Source: Paraburkholderia ferrariae NBRC 106233
GTDB taxonomy: Bacteria > Pseudomonadota > Gammaproteobacteria > Burkholderiales > Burkholderiaceae
Direction of reading: 5' to 3'
DNA length: 64,000 nucleotides
Assembly (NCBI RefSeq): GCF_000685035.1
Contig: NZ_BAYB01000013.1
Coordinates: 62,001 to 126,000, forward strand
This document shows, piece by piece, positions 43,791 through 53,269 of this stretch. The notes under the pieces are model-generated. The model saw nothing but the letters and a program-made list of their open reading frames with translations, ran no database searches and was not told the DNA's origin. The position numbers and the translations under genes were made by a program. Position 1 is the first letter of the stretch; each line of letters begins with the position of its first letter.

Positions 43791-44297
43791 TCGTGAGGTA
43801 GTAGGTCCTACTGCGGGTCGGTCTGCAAGACCAGGCTTGCGGCCGGGCCTACCTTAGACACGGCATGCACAAAAATGTGAACTTCGTTCTACGAATTCCT
43901 GATCTCATTCATGTCTCGTGGTTTACCCTTGACGCAACTTAGAAACCAAGTGACCGCCCCTCCTGATCAGCCTTGATTTCAGTAGAAATTCCGCAATTTT
44001 GGCCGAATTACACGATTAAAATTGCATAAATCGCCATATTTTCTGCACCAACGCTCTTCTTCGTCATCCACCGGCTCGTCCACCCGGCGGTTGAACCCCG
44101 GATTGACAGAAGAATTTTACGCGCCAGTATACGAACATTATTCAATTTTTTGGAATCGTCGGGTAGGCACCAATCGGTGGTCGCGAGAAGTGGAGCGCCC
44201 AAAGACTCGCGCCGCATCGCGCGGGACGCCCTTGGTGGGTCTGGACCTGAGGCGAGACTCTTCGCCCTGATCCTGCGCTATCCTGGAGGAGACATAT
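43791..44297. other. AT-richer intergenic region upstream of the ferredoxin reductase
   Basis: 507 bp without a recognisable gene, between IS debris and the ferredoxin reductase. It is clearly AT-richer than its surroundings at 43,970-44,160. TTGACA at 44103-44108 with TATACG 19 bases later is a weak promoter candidate. The palindrome GTAGGTCCTAC lies just inside its left edge. The strong ribosome site GGAGGAG before 44298 closes the region. Confidence 0.35.
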
Positions 44298-45593
44298 ATG
44301 GGTTTGCACTCGGTGTCGAACACCGATTGTCACGTGGTTATAGTCGGAGCGGGACACGCGGGCGTCAATGCTGCGTCGCTGCTGCGTCAGAATGGTCACG
44401 CCGGCAAGATCACGCTGGTCGGAAATGAAACCGGTCTGCCGGTGCAGCGGCCGCCGCTGTCAAAGGCTTACCTGAAAGGCCAGACGGCCCTCGACACCAT
44501 CCTGATCAAGCCGGCTTCTTTCTTCGATACGCAGAAGATCGATTTACGCACTTCGACCCGCGTCACCGCACTCAATCCTGAAAACCATTCCGTTGCCCTC
44601 GGCGAAGAACTCCTTACATACGATGCCCTGGTTCTCGCCACAGGTGTGTCGCCTCGACCACTGCCGGGTTTTCGGAGCTCCCCGTCAAGCAATGTCTTTC
44701 AACTCAGGACTGCCGACGACAGCGAAAAACTGAAGCGCGTTATTGGGGCTGGTCGGCACATTGTCATCGTCGGCGGTGGCTATATCGGTCTCGAAGTAGC
44801 GGCGTCCGCGCGGGCACTGGACGCACAGGTGACGTTGATCGAACGCGAAACACGGCTGCTGGCCCGGGTGGCAAGCAATCAACTGTCCTCGCATTTGCGG
44901 GGTGTGCACGGCCGACAGGGTGTCAGGGTGCTGACCGGCGCACACATGGAACGCATCGATACCGGCCCGACAGGTGACGCGCGTGGAATTCTGCTGTCCG
45001 ATGGGGAGTACATCGCGTGTGACGCCGTACTGGTTGGTATCGGTGCCGTCCCGAACGACGCCCTAGCCCGCTCTGCGGGAATTGTCTGCAACGATCAGGG
45101 CATCGTGGTCGACAGCAACGCCCGTACATCCGCCCCGAACATCTATGCGATCGGCGATGTTACCTGCCGCCCGGTTCCTCTGTTCAATGACCAGCAGATC
45201 AGGCTCGAGAGTATCCAGAGCGCGACTGAACAGGCACGCCAGATGGTCCATTCCGTGCTCGACAAACCACCACCCGAACCGGAAGTCCCGTGGTTCTGGT
45301 CCGATCAGTACGACCTGAAACTCCAGATCGCCGGGCTCGTAGCCGGTACGGACACGACAATCGTGCGAGGAGACCCATGCAACGATCGGGTCGCTTTCTT
45401 TCATCTCCGCGACTCGCGCGTTATCGCGGTGGAAGCAGTCAACAGTGCACCCGAATTCATGGCCGCCAAACAGATGATCAAGGCCGACTGTATCGTCGCC
45501 CCTGCGTCGCTGGCGGATTCCTCCAGGTCCCTCAAGGACATTCTCTCTGCTTCCCTACCCACCAATGACGATCATCGTATTCAAGGCAGTTGA
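44298..45593 (+). CDS. FAD-dependent ferredoxin reductase (putidaredoxin reductase type)
   Basis: 431 residues. FAD site V-I-V-G-A-G-H-A-G near 14-22, NAD site V-I-V-G-G-G-Y-I-G-L-E near 156-166, second FAD site Y-A-I-G-D-V near 285-290, and C-terminal W-F-W-S-D-Q-Y-D-L-K-L-Q, all typical of oxygenase-coupled ferredoxin reductases. It takes electrons from NAD(P)H to a [2Fe-2S] ferredoxin; its 3' end overlaps the ferredoxin gene by 29 bases. It is the only reductase in the window and probably serves the P450 at 14.3 kb too. Confidence 0.93.
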   Translation: MGLHSVSNTDCHVVIVGAGHAGVNAASLLRQNGHAGKITLVGNETGLPVQRPPLSKAYLKGQTALDTILIKPASFFDTQKIDLRTSTRVTALNPENHSVALGEELLTYDALVLATGVSPRPLPGFRSSPSSNVFQLRTADDSEKLKRVIGAGRHIVIVGGGYIGLEVAASARALDAQVTLIERETRLLARVASNQLSSHLRGVHGRQGVRVLTGAHMERIDTGPTGDARGILLSDGEYIACDAVLVGIGAVPNDALARSAGIVCNDQGIVVDSNARTSAPNIYAIGDVTCRPVPLFNDQQIRLESIQSATEQARQMVHSVLDKPPPEPEVPWFWSDQYDLKLQIAGLVAGTDTTIVRGDPCNDRVAFFHLRDSRVIAVEAVNSAPEFMAAKQMIKADCIVAPASLADSSRSLKDILSASLPTNDDHRIQGS

Positions 45594-45894
45594 CGGCGAG
45601 GAATTCCGCGTCGAGGCAGCGGGCGACGCATCCGTCATGCAGGCAGCGACCAACAGCAACGTTCCCGGAATCGATGCTGAGTGTGGCGGCGCATGTGCCT
45701 GCGCAACGTGCCATGTATATGTCGATCCGGCCTGGGAGAGCAGGCTCGATGGCGCCTGTGAAGCCGAACGGTCAATGCTTCAGTTCGCCGGAGACGTGCG
45801 TGACAACTCCCGCCTCGCCTGCCAGTTGACGATACATGATGCGCTGGATGGACTTGTCCTATGGCTTCCGGCGAAAGCCGGGGACCGGCTGTGA
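45565..45894 (+). CDS. [2Fe-2S] ferredoxin, adrenodoxin type (second copy)
   Basis: 109 residues. Ligands C40, C46, C49 and C86 have exactly the same numbering as in the ferredoxin at 13.6 kb, with the shared strings E/D-C-G-G-A-C-A-C-A-T-C-H and D-A-L-D-G-L-V. Start ATG 45565 lies inside the reductase gene, so they are co-translated. It is a paralogue of the P450-operon ferredoxin. Confidence 0.92.
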   Translation: MTIIVFKAVDGEEFRVEAAGDASVMQAATNSNVPGIDAECGGACACATCHVYVDPAWESRLDGACEAERSMLQFAGDVRDNSRLACQLTIHDALDGLVLWLPAKAGDRL

Positions 45895-46054
45895 ACAGCA
45901 GGGGGCGATCCGTGACCGACAAGCGTCCTGGGGCGCACAGGAAGAACCCAGGCAGCTTTGTTACCTTGCGATCGAAGCAACCTCGTTCCTCCTTCAGTCT
46001 ATCCAGACCATCTGCTGAAGGATTCGACATACCTTCATAAATCAGGAGATCAAT

Positions 46055-46609
46055 ATGAGCAGTGCAGATGAAGTCCACAGCGCTACGCCGGAGCGCCCGC
46101 GTCGGGGCATCACCATCTTCCGCGAACTGGAAGCACCACGGGTACATGAAACCGGCGCAATGGTCCACCATGGCTCACCCAAAGGCCAGGACGGGATTCA
46201 AAGGATGAGGGTAGCCGGTCTGGACGACGGAAACGTACTCAAGTGCCTGTACAGATCGACCGATCCCAACGGCTTTACGCTGGTCTACGTCTGGTTCAAG
46301 GGCAATTTTGCGCTTCCAGTGCACACCCACAACACTGACTGTCTCTATTACATCATCTCGGGAGAGATTCATATGGGAAAAAACGTGCTGACCGCCGGGG
46401 ACGGTTTTTTTCTCCCAGCCGAGACACCCTACAGTTATCACGCCGGACCACAAGGTGTGGAACTGCTTGAGTTCCGCGCGGCAACCGAGTTTGACATCGT
46501 CATCCGCGACGGGACGGAACGTGGATGGGAACATCTGGTCTCGGTGTGTGCCGCCAATCGCGAACTCTGGAAAACCCAGCGCCCACCTACACGTGAACCG
46601 AAAGTCTGA
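46055..46609 (+). CDS. Cupin-domain protein
   Basis: 184 residues. Cupin motif 1 is H90-T-H92-N-T-D-C-L-Y-Y-I-I-S-G-E and motif 2 holds P-A-E-T-P-Y-S-Y-H129, giving a metal site of the dioxygenase or isomerase kind. AGGAG lies 6 bases before the ATG. It follows the ferredoxin by 160 bp and may belong to the same transcript. I cannot name the reaction. A strong hairpin covers its stop codon. Confidence 0.78.
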   Translation: MSSADEVHSATPERPRRGITIFRELEAPRVHETGAMVHHGSPKGQDGIQRMRVAGLDDGNVLKCLYRSTDPNGFTLVYVWFKGNFALPVHTHNTDCLYYIISGEIHMGKNVLTAGDGFFLPAETPYSYHAGPQGVELLEFRAATEFDIVIRDGTERGWEHLVSVCAANRELWKTQRPPTREPKV

Positions 46610-46631
46610 GAAATCAGGCTTCCGGTTCACG
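46592..46631 (+). terminator. 18-bp hairpin with GAAA loop overlapping the cupin stop codon
   Basis: Arms 46592-46609 and 46614-46631 pair over 18 positions with one mismatch and one G-T pair, around a GAAA tetraloop. The stop codon TGA (46607-46609) forms the top of the left arm. There is no T-run, so it may be a rho-assisted terminator or an RNA stabiliser at the end of the reductase-ferredoxin-cupin transcript. Confidence 0.6.
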
Positions 46632-47147
46632 TCGGCCATGCGGGTGGCTGCGATGAACTGAGGTTCGAACTACTTCAATACCTGGCGACAAAGACATAGT
46701 GGATAAGACATGAGCAAGGAGAAAAATATTTATATAGGAATCCTTCATTCGAAGGCAGACACCTCTGACGCGGAGCACGGCGAATCTACGTATCGGCATT
46801 TTGGCATGCGTGTCAGCAGGCTGCCTGCGATCGAAGCTCGCTGGCGAATTTGTACCCAGAAAGCAGATGCAAGCCGCACACCATCTGCAACGCAACAGCC
46901 TTATCCGTCTGCCACCACGGGTGGCTGATCTTATTCGCGTAGCAAGATCAACATAACCGCACTGTGTCCTGATCGGGGCACTCGTTCCGGAATCGCGGAT
47001 GTCGGGAGGCGAAAGTGGATTTCACGTGACCGTATGTATGCAGTCTGTACGGCATCACCTCGCGCAATTTAGCCGGCAGAGGGACTTTCGTTACGCCGGA
47101 TCTGTCCGGATACATCAATTCAAAACATATGTTTCGGATTACATATC
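46632..47147. other. Porin upstream region with a perfect 12-bp palindrome
   Basis: 516 bp. A 72-codon frame from 46710 has no recognisable domain and weak start context. Directly before the porin, AAACATATGTTT at 47123-47134 is a perfect palindrome, 14 bases from the ATG, and could bind a dimeric regulator or simply hold the AT-rich start region. TCCGGAT occurs twice just upstream. Confidence 0.4.
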
Positions 47148-48323
47148 ATGAAGATAATTCAAAAAAAATCGTCGGCCTTGCTGGTGGTGTTGGGCGCAGC
47201 TTCGTCCGCGAGTCATGCTCAAGGCAGCGTTACGATTTACGGCATTATTGATCAGGCGGTTCAGTACACCTCAAACGTGGCCGGCGGCAGGAAAGTCGCA
47301 CTGGATTCCCTGGCGGGTCAATACGGCAGTCGCCTTGGACTCTCCGGATCGGAGGATCTTGGCGACGGCCTCCACGCGATCTTCACGCTCGAAAACGGGC
47401 TTAACATCAATAGTGGCTCGATTCCACAAGGGGGAACCCTTTTCGGCAGACAGGCCTACGTTGGACTGCAAAGCGACCGGTTCGGGGCACTGACATTTGG
47501 CCGCCAATACGACAACATTCTGTACTTCACCTGTCCGCTCACTGCGGCATGTATGATCGGTGGTGCCGTGTCAGGGCCGCCGGGCGATACGAACAACACA
47601 TATATTGACCTTCGCTGGAACAATTCGGTCCGTTATATGAGTCCGGCCTATCGAGGATTCACATTCGGCGCGGAATATGCGTTCGGCGGTGTGCCTGGCA
47701 ATTTCACCAAAAGCAGCGGATATAACTTTGGCGTGGGATACGCTATGGGGCCCATCAAGCTCGGTGCAGCATTCGCGTATTTCAAGGATCCGGCTTCGAC
47801 ACCTGGCTCCGGGCTCTTCACGGGAAATGCTAGCGGGAGCTCGCCGGTTACATGGGCATTGAACAAAGCTTATGCGAATGCTCAAGCATGGCAATCGGCG
47901 GTCTTTGCTGCAAGCTACATCGTGGGTGCAGTAACGTTCGCAGGATCCTATTCCAACGTGCAGTATGCCAATCTCGGGTCGGCCTTTGCCACGCAGACCG
48001 CGATATTCAATAACTTTGATTTCGGAGCAAAATGGCAGATAACGCCGGCCTTCTCTTTGGGTTTTGCGTACGACTACATGATCTCTGACGCCGTGCAGAC
48101 TTCAGGCGGGAGAACGGTGGGCAATCAGCACATCAACCAGTTGGCGATACAGGGAAACTATTCGCTCAGCAAGCGGACGTTGCTGTATCTTGGAGGGAGC
48201 TACCAGCGCGCCTCGGGAACGTCGTCGCTCGGTACACCCGCTGTAGCCAATATCGACAATCTTGGTGACTCGTCCAACAACCATCAGATTCTCGTACGCG
48301 CGGCTATCCAGCACAAGTTCTGA
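47148..48323 (+). CDS. Outer-membrane porin (Burkholderia OmpC-like, Porin_4)
   Basis: 391 residues with a Sec signal peptide (M-K-I-I-Q-K-K, hydrophobic core, cleavage near S-H-A-Q), then Q-G-S-V-T-I-Y-G-I-I-D-Q-A-V, the standard first strand. G-S-R-L-G-L-S-G-S-E-D-L-G-D-G-L and F-G-R-Q-A-Y-V-G-L are conserved, and it ends in the outer-membrane signal Q-H-K-F with terminal Phe. A trimeric general or substrate-selective porin. Its position in the island suggests it admits the growth substrate. Confidence 0.93.
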   Translation: MKIIQKKSSALLVVLGAASSASHAQGSVTIYGIIDQAVQYTSNVAGGRKVALDSLAGQYGSRLGLSGSEDLGDGLHAIFTLENGLNINSGSIPQGGTLFGRQAYVGLQSDRFGALTFGRQYDNILYFTCPLTAACMIGGAVSGPPGDTNNTYIDLRWNNSVRYMSPAYRGFTFGAEYAFGGVPGNFTKSSGYNFGVGYAMGPIKLGAAFAYFKDPASTPGSGLFTGNASGSSPVTWALNKAYANAQAWQSAVFAASYIVGAVTFAGSYSNVQYANLGSAFATQTAIFNNFDFGAKWQITPAFSLGFAYDYMISDAVQTSGGRTVGNQHINQLAIQGNYSLSKRTLLYLGGSYQRASGTSSLGTPAVANIDNLGDSSNNHQILVRAAIQHKF

Positions 48324-48361
48324 ACTGCGGCCTGTATTGCGACCGCATTGCAGCACGCTCG

Positions 48362-48391
48362 GCCTGGGCCGGTGATGCCACCGGCCCAGGC
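48362..48391 (+). terminator. Perfect 12-bp GC-rich hairpin after the porin
   Basis: GCCTGGGCCGGT and ACCGGCCCAGGC pair perfectly around a 6-nt loop (GATGCC), 38 bases past the porin stop. Only a weak T content follows (cgttatg), so its strength is uncertain. It also separates the porin from the convergent fadH. Confidence 0.7.
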
Positions 48392-48490
48392 GTTATGCGA
48401 GCATCGTCATTGCAGCCACAAGCATCCTGAGCGGGTTATTCAACATGACGCTCTCCCGTTACTTACACAATCGGTCCCCGAATCCAGGCG

Positions 48491-50509
48491 TCACATGGCA
48501 AGTGCCATCCTGGTTGCCTCGTCGATCGCGCGCACGGCATCCAGCTCGCCAGCAGCGGCCGCGCCGCCAATGAGTTGCGGTCTCAGTCCGTGGGTGAGAA
48601 GTTCGGCGTACAGGCCGCGGTTCGACTCCTGCCCGGCACAAAGCACAACGTGGTCCACCTGCAGCACATGGGGCTCGTCGCCGACCCTATAGTGCAGACC
48701 TTCGTCGTCGATTGCGTCATAGGTCACCCCCGCTGTCATCGTGACATTTTCGCGACGCAGCTTCGTTTTCAGGATCCACCCGGTCGACTTGCCAAGGCGC
48801 TGCCCAAACGGCTCGGCACTACGCTGAAACATATGCACGCTGCGCCGTGACGCCTTCCGAATCGCGGCTGCGCTCACCCCTCCCTTTCTCCGGTTCGTGC
48901 GATCGACACCCCAGTAACTGAAGAACGAATCCGCATCAAGTGACTGCGCCGGATCACCAACCAGAAATTCCGCGACGTCAAAGCCGATTCCTCCCGCGCC
49001 GATAATGGCGACCTGCTGGCCGGCCACCTCTTTGCCCGTCAGGACATCACGATACGAAAGGACCTTGCCATGATCGATGCCCCGGATAGCAGGAATCCGC
49101 GGAATAACGCCGGTCGCAAGCACGATATTGTCGAACCTGCCTTCCAGGAGCTGCGTGAGCGTCGCGAACTCGCCCAGATGCAGTATCACTCCGAGTTTGC
49201 GGAGTCGAACCTCAAAATACCTCAACATTTCCGCGAACTCGGCCTTGCCCGGTACCGACTTCGCGAGATTGATCTGGCCACCCAGTTGCCGCTCGCCTTC
49301 GAAGAGCGTGACATCATGCCCGCGCTCGGCCGCATTGACGGCATACGCCATTCCGGCTGGGCCACCACCGACAACCGCAATGCGCTTCGCCCGATGAGTC
49401 AGTTTGATCTTCGGAAATTCGAGTTCATGGCCCGCCCTCGGATTTACCATGCAGCTTGCCGTTCGTCGGGTAAAAATTGCGTCAAGACAAGCCTGATTGC
49501 ACGCGATACAGGTATTGATTTCGTCCGATATTCCAAGGCGGATTTTTCTTGCGACCTCCGGATCGGCCAGAAGAGGCCGCGCCATCGAAACCAGATCAGC
49601 GGTTCCCGTAGCGACAAAGTCCTCTGCGTCGTGCGGTGTGTTGATCCGGTTCGAGGCAACGACCGGAATGCCGACAGCCCGCTTCACGTTGCGGACCGCG
49701 TCACGCCATACACCGCGCGGCACAGTCGCAGCAATCGTAGGTATCGCCGCCTCGTGCCATCCCATGCCCGTGCTGATCAAATCCGCGCCGGCTGCTTCGA
49801 CCCACCCGGCGAACGTAGCGATTTCGTCGCCGGTCATTCCCCCCTCCACCAGATCGATCGCTGAAATCCGATAAATCAGCAAGGGAGCACGGCCAAGGCG
49901 CGCCCGCACGGCGCGTATCACTTCGAGAGGAAACAGGAGTCGCCCCTCAAAGCTGCCGCCAAACTCGTCAACGCGCCGGTTGGTCCGCTCCGCCGTAAAC
50001 TCATTGATCAGGTATCCTTCTGATCCCATGATTTCAACGCCGTCGTAACCGGCGCCCACGGCCAGTTCCGCAGTCCTGGCGAAGTCCTCGATCGTGCTGC
50101 GCACCTGCACCGTGTCGAGTACCTGAGGGGAGAACGCGTTAATTCGCGACATGCCAGCCGATGGCGCTACACAGCTCGGCACCCGGGCGTATTGTCCGGC
50201 GTGCAGGATCTGCAGGACGATCCTGCCGCCATGCTCGTGCACGGCGCGCGTAACCATGCGATGGTCCGCGATCTGTTTCGCGCTATTGAAAATGGGCCCC
50301 CCGGGCTCCATAACGCCTTCCGGGCTCGGAGCAAAGCCCCCGCTGACGATCAGGCCCGCCTCCCCCGCCGCGCGCTCGGAATAAAATGCCGCCATGCGTT
50401 CATACGGACGATCCAGTGTTTCCAGGCGGGTATGCATTGCGCCCATCACGATCCGGTTGCGTAATACGATCGAACCGACCGTGATCGGTGTGAGTAATTT
50501 TCCAGTCAT
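48491..50509 (-). CDS. fadH: 2,4-Dienoyl-CoA reductase (FadH family, OYE + 4Fe-4S + FAD)
   Basis: 672 residues, the same length as E. coli FadH. The OYE barrel has G-S-E-G-Y166-L-I-N-E-F and G-W-H252-E-A-A-I-P-T-I-A; the 4Fe-4S cysteines are C334, C337, C341 and C353; the C-terminal half binds FAD (V-V-G-G-G-P-A-G-M-A) and NADPH (I-I-G-A-G-G-I-G-F-D). It reduces 2,4-dienoyl-CoA to 3-enoyl-CoA, needed when unsaturated or ring-derived chains enter beta-oxidation. The ATG is one base past the stop of the MFS gene upstream (TGAgATG), so they are coupled. Confidence 0.93.
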   Translation of the reverse strand: MTGKLLTPITVGSIVLRNRIVMGAMHTRLETLDRPYERMAAFYSERAAGEAGLIVSGGFAPSPEGVMEPGGPIFNSAKQIADHRMVTRAVHEHGGRIVLQILHAGQYARVPSCVAPSAGMSRINAFSPQVLDTVQVRSTIEDFARTAELAVGAGYDGVEIMGSEGYLINEFTAERTNRRVDEFGGSFEGRLLFPLEVIRAVRARLGRAPLLIYRISAIDLVEGGMTGDEIATFAGWVEAAGADLISTGMGWHEAAIPTIAATVPRGVWRDAVRNVKRAVGIPVVASNRINTPHDAEDFVATGTADLVSMARPLLADPEVARKIRLGISDEINTCIACNQACLDAIFTRRTASCMVNPRAGHELEFPKIKLTHRAKRIAVVGGGPAGMAYAVNAAERGHDVTLFEGERQLGGQINLAKSVPGKAEFAEMLRYFEVRLRKLGVILHLGEFATLTQLLEGRFDNIVLATGVIPRIPAIRGIDHGKVLSYRDVLTGKEVAGQQVAIIGAGGIGFDVAEFLVGDPAQSLDADSFFSYWGVDRTNRRKGGVSAAAIRKASRRSVHMFQRSAEPFGQRLGKSTGWILKTKLRRENVTMTAGVTYDAIDDEGLHYRVGDEPHVLQVDHVVLCAGQESNRGLYAELLTHGLRPQLIGGAAAAGELDAVRAIDEATRMALAM

Positions 50510-50510
50510 C

Positions 50511-51875
50511 TCACCGCACGCCCGGGATCGCGTTACCGCGCTTGACCGCTTCCGGAGAGCCGGCGCTGCGGATAATACCCAGCAAGAAGAGCGACACGGT
50601 CGCGACGATTGCCGGAATCGTCAATGTGAGAATGATCTCACGAAGGTGCATGCCCACCGCCATCATCGCCCCTCCGGCCATTGAGCCCAACGCCGCTCCA
50701 ATCCGTCCGATCGCGTTGGCCCAGGACACGCCGGTCGATCGACTGCTCGTCGGATAAAAACCCGCGACGAGCGCGTATCCGCCAATCTGCCCACCGCTGA
50801 CAAGAAAGCCGAGCGCAAAAACAGCCAGTACAATCAGGCTCCTCATATTTCCCGACAATGCGCAAAGAACGATCATCGGTATTGAAGCCAGATAGGCCCA
50901 CGCCAGCACGCGCTGAGGATTGAACCTGTCCATCTGTCGCCCGAGCCAGATGCTCCCCATCGCAGCCCCGACCTGATGCATCATCGATATCAACGCGGCG
51001 GCCTCGAGAGACATGCCAGCACTCGCCAGCAACACCGGCATCCAGCTCGTCAGAAGATAGATGATTAGCAGGCTCATGAAAAACAACGTCCAGATAAGCA
51101 ACGTGCCCGCCACTACACCCCGTTCGAAAAGCGTTCTCACGGGGGATCCTTGCACCTTCTCGTCGGCCAGCAACTCCGGAACGGCGGTACCCGGTGCGAC
51201 GATCCTCGATACTATTTCGGCGACCCGCACGACTGCACGCTTCTTGCCCAGTAGCAACAAAAACCTGATCGATTCCGGAAGGTAGACCATAAGAAAAGGC
51301 AGCAGCAATAACGGCAGAAGCCCGCCTGCGATAAACACGCCCTCCCAGCCAATTGTGTTGACGAGTTGCGCCGTCAGCATTCCACCTGCTGACGCACCGA
51401 TCGTAAAGCCGCAAAACATCAGCGTCACATACCCTGACCGTTTCTCCGTCGGGCAATATTCGGACGTTAGCGTGATCGAATTCGGCATCGCGCCGCCGAG
51501 ACCCACTCCCGTCAGAAACCGCATCACCACCAGAAAATGCACGTCCGGCGAAAACGCCGATAACAGACTGCTGATACCAAACAGGAACACGGATGCGACG
51601 AGCACAGTCTTTCGTCCATGCCTGTCCGCCACTGGCCCGAGGAGAATGCCTCCCGCCATGGTCCCGAACAGTCCCGCGCCAAAGACTGGAGCAAGCGCGG
51701 CCGCAGTCAAGTGCCAGTGATTCCGGATCGCCGGGCCGATGAAGCCGACACATGCCGTGTCAAGACCGTCCAGCGCAGCGACCAGAAAACAAAGGAAAAT
51801 TATTCGCTTCTGATAGCCAGACACCGGCTGCGAATCAATGAACTGGTCAATACGTTGCTGCCTGTTATCCTGCAT
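50511..51875 (-). CDS. MFS transporter, aromatic acid:H+ symporter-like (AAHS)
   Basis: 454 residues, twelve predicted membrane segments. N-terminal F-L-V-A-A-L-D-G-L-D-T-A with the membrane Asp typical of AAHS permeases, and G-P-V-A-D-R-H-G-R-K-T-V-L between segments 2 and 3. ATG 51875 is preceded by AGAGG. AAHS members import benzoate, 4-hydroxybenzoate and related ring acids with protons, which suits an alicyclic acid. Last permease before fadH in the leftward operon. Confidence 0.88.
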   Translation of the reverse strand: MQDNRQQRIDQFIDSQPVSGYQKRIIFLCFLVAALDGLDTACVGFIGPAIRNHWHLTAAALAPVFGAGLFGTMAGGILLGPVADRHGRKTVLVASVFLFGISSLLSAFSPDVHFLVVMRFLTGVGLGGAMPNSITLTSEYCPTEKRSGYVTLMFCGFTIGASAGGMLTAQLVNTIGWEGVFIAGGLLPLLLLPFLMVYLPESIRFLLLLGKKRAVVRVAEIVSRIVAPGTAVPELLADEKVQGSPVRTLFERGVVAGTLLIWTLFFMSLLIIYLLTSWMPVLLASAGMSLEAAALISMMHQVGAAMGSIWLGRQMDRFNPQRVLAWAYLASIPMIVLCALSGNMRSLIVLAVFALGFLVSGGQIGGYALVAGFYPTSSRSTGVSWANAIGRIGAALGSMAGGAMMAVGMHLREIILTLTIPAIVATVSLFLLGIIRSAGSPEAVKRGNAIPGVR

Positions 51876-52012
51876 GGTTACCTCTTCAGCTGCGTTCCAC
51901 GAAAATTTGCGCAAAGTGCATGACGAAGTGTGTGAGCGTGAGTTCCGGTCTACAGTCGCGCGCACGGTGTTCGTCAATCCCGTCTTCGCCCGGCTGCCTC
52001 GCAAGGAATCGC

Positions 52013-53269
52013 TCAGTCCCCGGTCGCCCCCCGCGGACGACGATAGATCGATCCTTCACGAACCGTCAGAACCAGAATGCTCGACACGAGTGGCGCAACA
52101 GCAAGTGTCACGAAGGAAAAAAAGAACGAGGAGGTTTCGTGAAGAACGATTCCAACCACGATAGGCATGAGCACAGCCGATATCTGCGTAGCTGCCGTGC
52201 TAAGCCCAACGGCACTCGCTGCAAATTCAACCCCCACCAGCTCCGTCATGATGGTCACAATCAGGGTGATCCAGCCAAAAGACGCAAATCCGATTACCGC
52301 TGCCAGGATCCACATTAGCGGCAACGAGGCGAGGCGACCGAAGACCACCAGGCATACAAACATCGTCAGGAAAACGCCGGACGCCAGCCACTTTCTGGGA
52401 CGGCCCAGCCAGTCAGAGCATGCTCCGATGACAGGTGGACCAATAATCGCCGCAATACCATAGATCGCAGTGACACTGCCGGCCTGAACAAGCGTATATC
52501 CAAGCTGCCGGTGCATCAGCGAATTGGTCCAGAAGAGAAAACCTGCAAGCGCCCAGTTACCCCCAAATCCAGCAAGCGACACCAGCCAGAAATCCCGGCT
52601 CTTCAGCAATAAACCAAAAGAACCGATACCGTGCTGCACATTCGCCGAAACACCTCTCCTGGGCGCTTCGCGCAAAAATACAAAGCAGACCAGAGACACG
52701 CCAATTGTCACGATGCCGAGTATCCGGTAGATACTGTCCCAGCGGACATGCTGAAGCATCTGGGGAAGCACCAGGTTCGCCACGACGATGCCCGTCGGCG
52801 AACCTGTGCTAACCACACCGATTGCCCTGCCCCGATGCGTCGGGGCATACCACTGGGACACGATCTTGATGGCGGTGGAAAAATCCACACCCGCTGCCAG
52901 TCCCATGAGTAACTGAACCAGCATGCCAGAAGGTACAGATCTCACTATGCCGAAGAGGTAGGTGAACACGCCCAGACACAGAACGGCGGACGGCAGGATG
53001 AAACGAACGCCGAACCGGTCGGTTGCAATGCCATTGATCGCGTTGGCTATGACATAGCCAACGAAAAACGCAGTGACAAAACCGCCCAATGCGGCAGTTG
53101 GAAGATGAAACGTGTCACTGGCGGTTGTCGCCACGTTTGCCCACGCGAGCCGATCCATGTACGTCATGAACATTGCAATCCAGGCAAGCGCGAGAACGAT
53201 CCACCTGTAGCGGGAAAGTGAATCGCGGCTCGTGTCTTCCATCGAGCTTGATGCTTTCTGTTGCAACAT
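52013..53269 (-). CDS. MFS transporter, anion:cation symporter (ACS)-like
   Basis: 418 residues from ATG 53269, which has GGAGG 5 bases upstream. W-I-A-M-F-M-T-Y-M-D-R-L-A-W-A-N in segment 1 and G-I-A-T-D-R-F-G-V-R-F-I-L between segments 2 and 3 fit ACS permeases of organic anions. It is clearly paralogous to the permease at 53.6-54.8 kb (same F-H-L-P-x-A-A-L-G-x-F-V-T-A-F and R-G-R-A-I-G-V-V blocks). Confidence 0.87.
   Translation of the reverse strand: MLQQKASSSMEDTSRDSLSRYRWIVLALAWIAMFMTYMDRLAWANVATTASDTFHLPTAALGGFVTAFFVGYVIANAINGIATDRFGVRFILPSAVLCLGVFTYLFGIVRSVPSGMLVQLLMGLAAGVDFSTAIKIVSQWYAPTHRGRAIGVVSTGSPTGIVVANLVLPQMLQHVRWDSIYRILGIVTIGVSLVCFVFLREAPRRGVSANVQHGIGSFGLLLKSRDFWLVSLAGFGGNWALAGFLFWTNSLMHRQLGYTLVQAGSVTAIYGIAAIIGPPVIGACSDWLGRPRKWLASGVFLTMFVCLVVFGRLASLPLMWILAAVIGFASFGWITLIVTIMTELVGVEFAASAVGLSTAATQISAVLMPIVVGIVLHETSSFFFSFVTLAVAPLVSSILVLTVREGSIYRRPRGATGD

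Noticed and set aside
43800..43812. GTAGGTCCTAC palindrome as an insertion-site or integrase core
   Set aside because: No second copy or integrase gene in the window; too short alone.
46710..46928. 72-codon frame between the cupin and the porin
   Set aside because: No domain, polar low-complexity C-terminus and weak start context; possible but unsupported as a gene.
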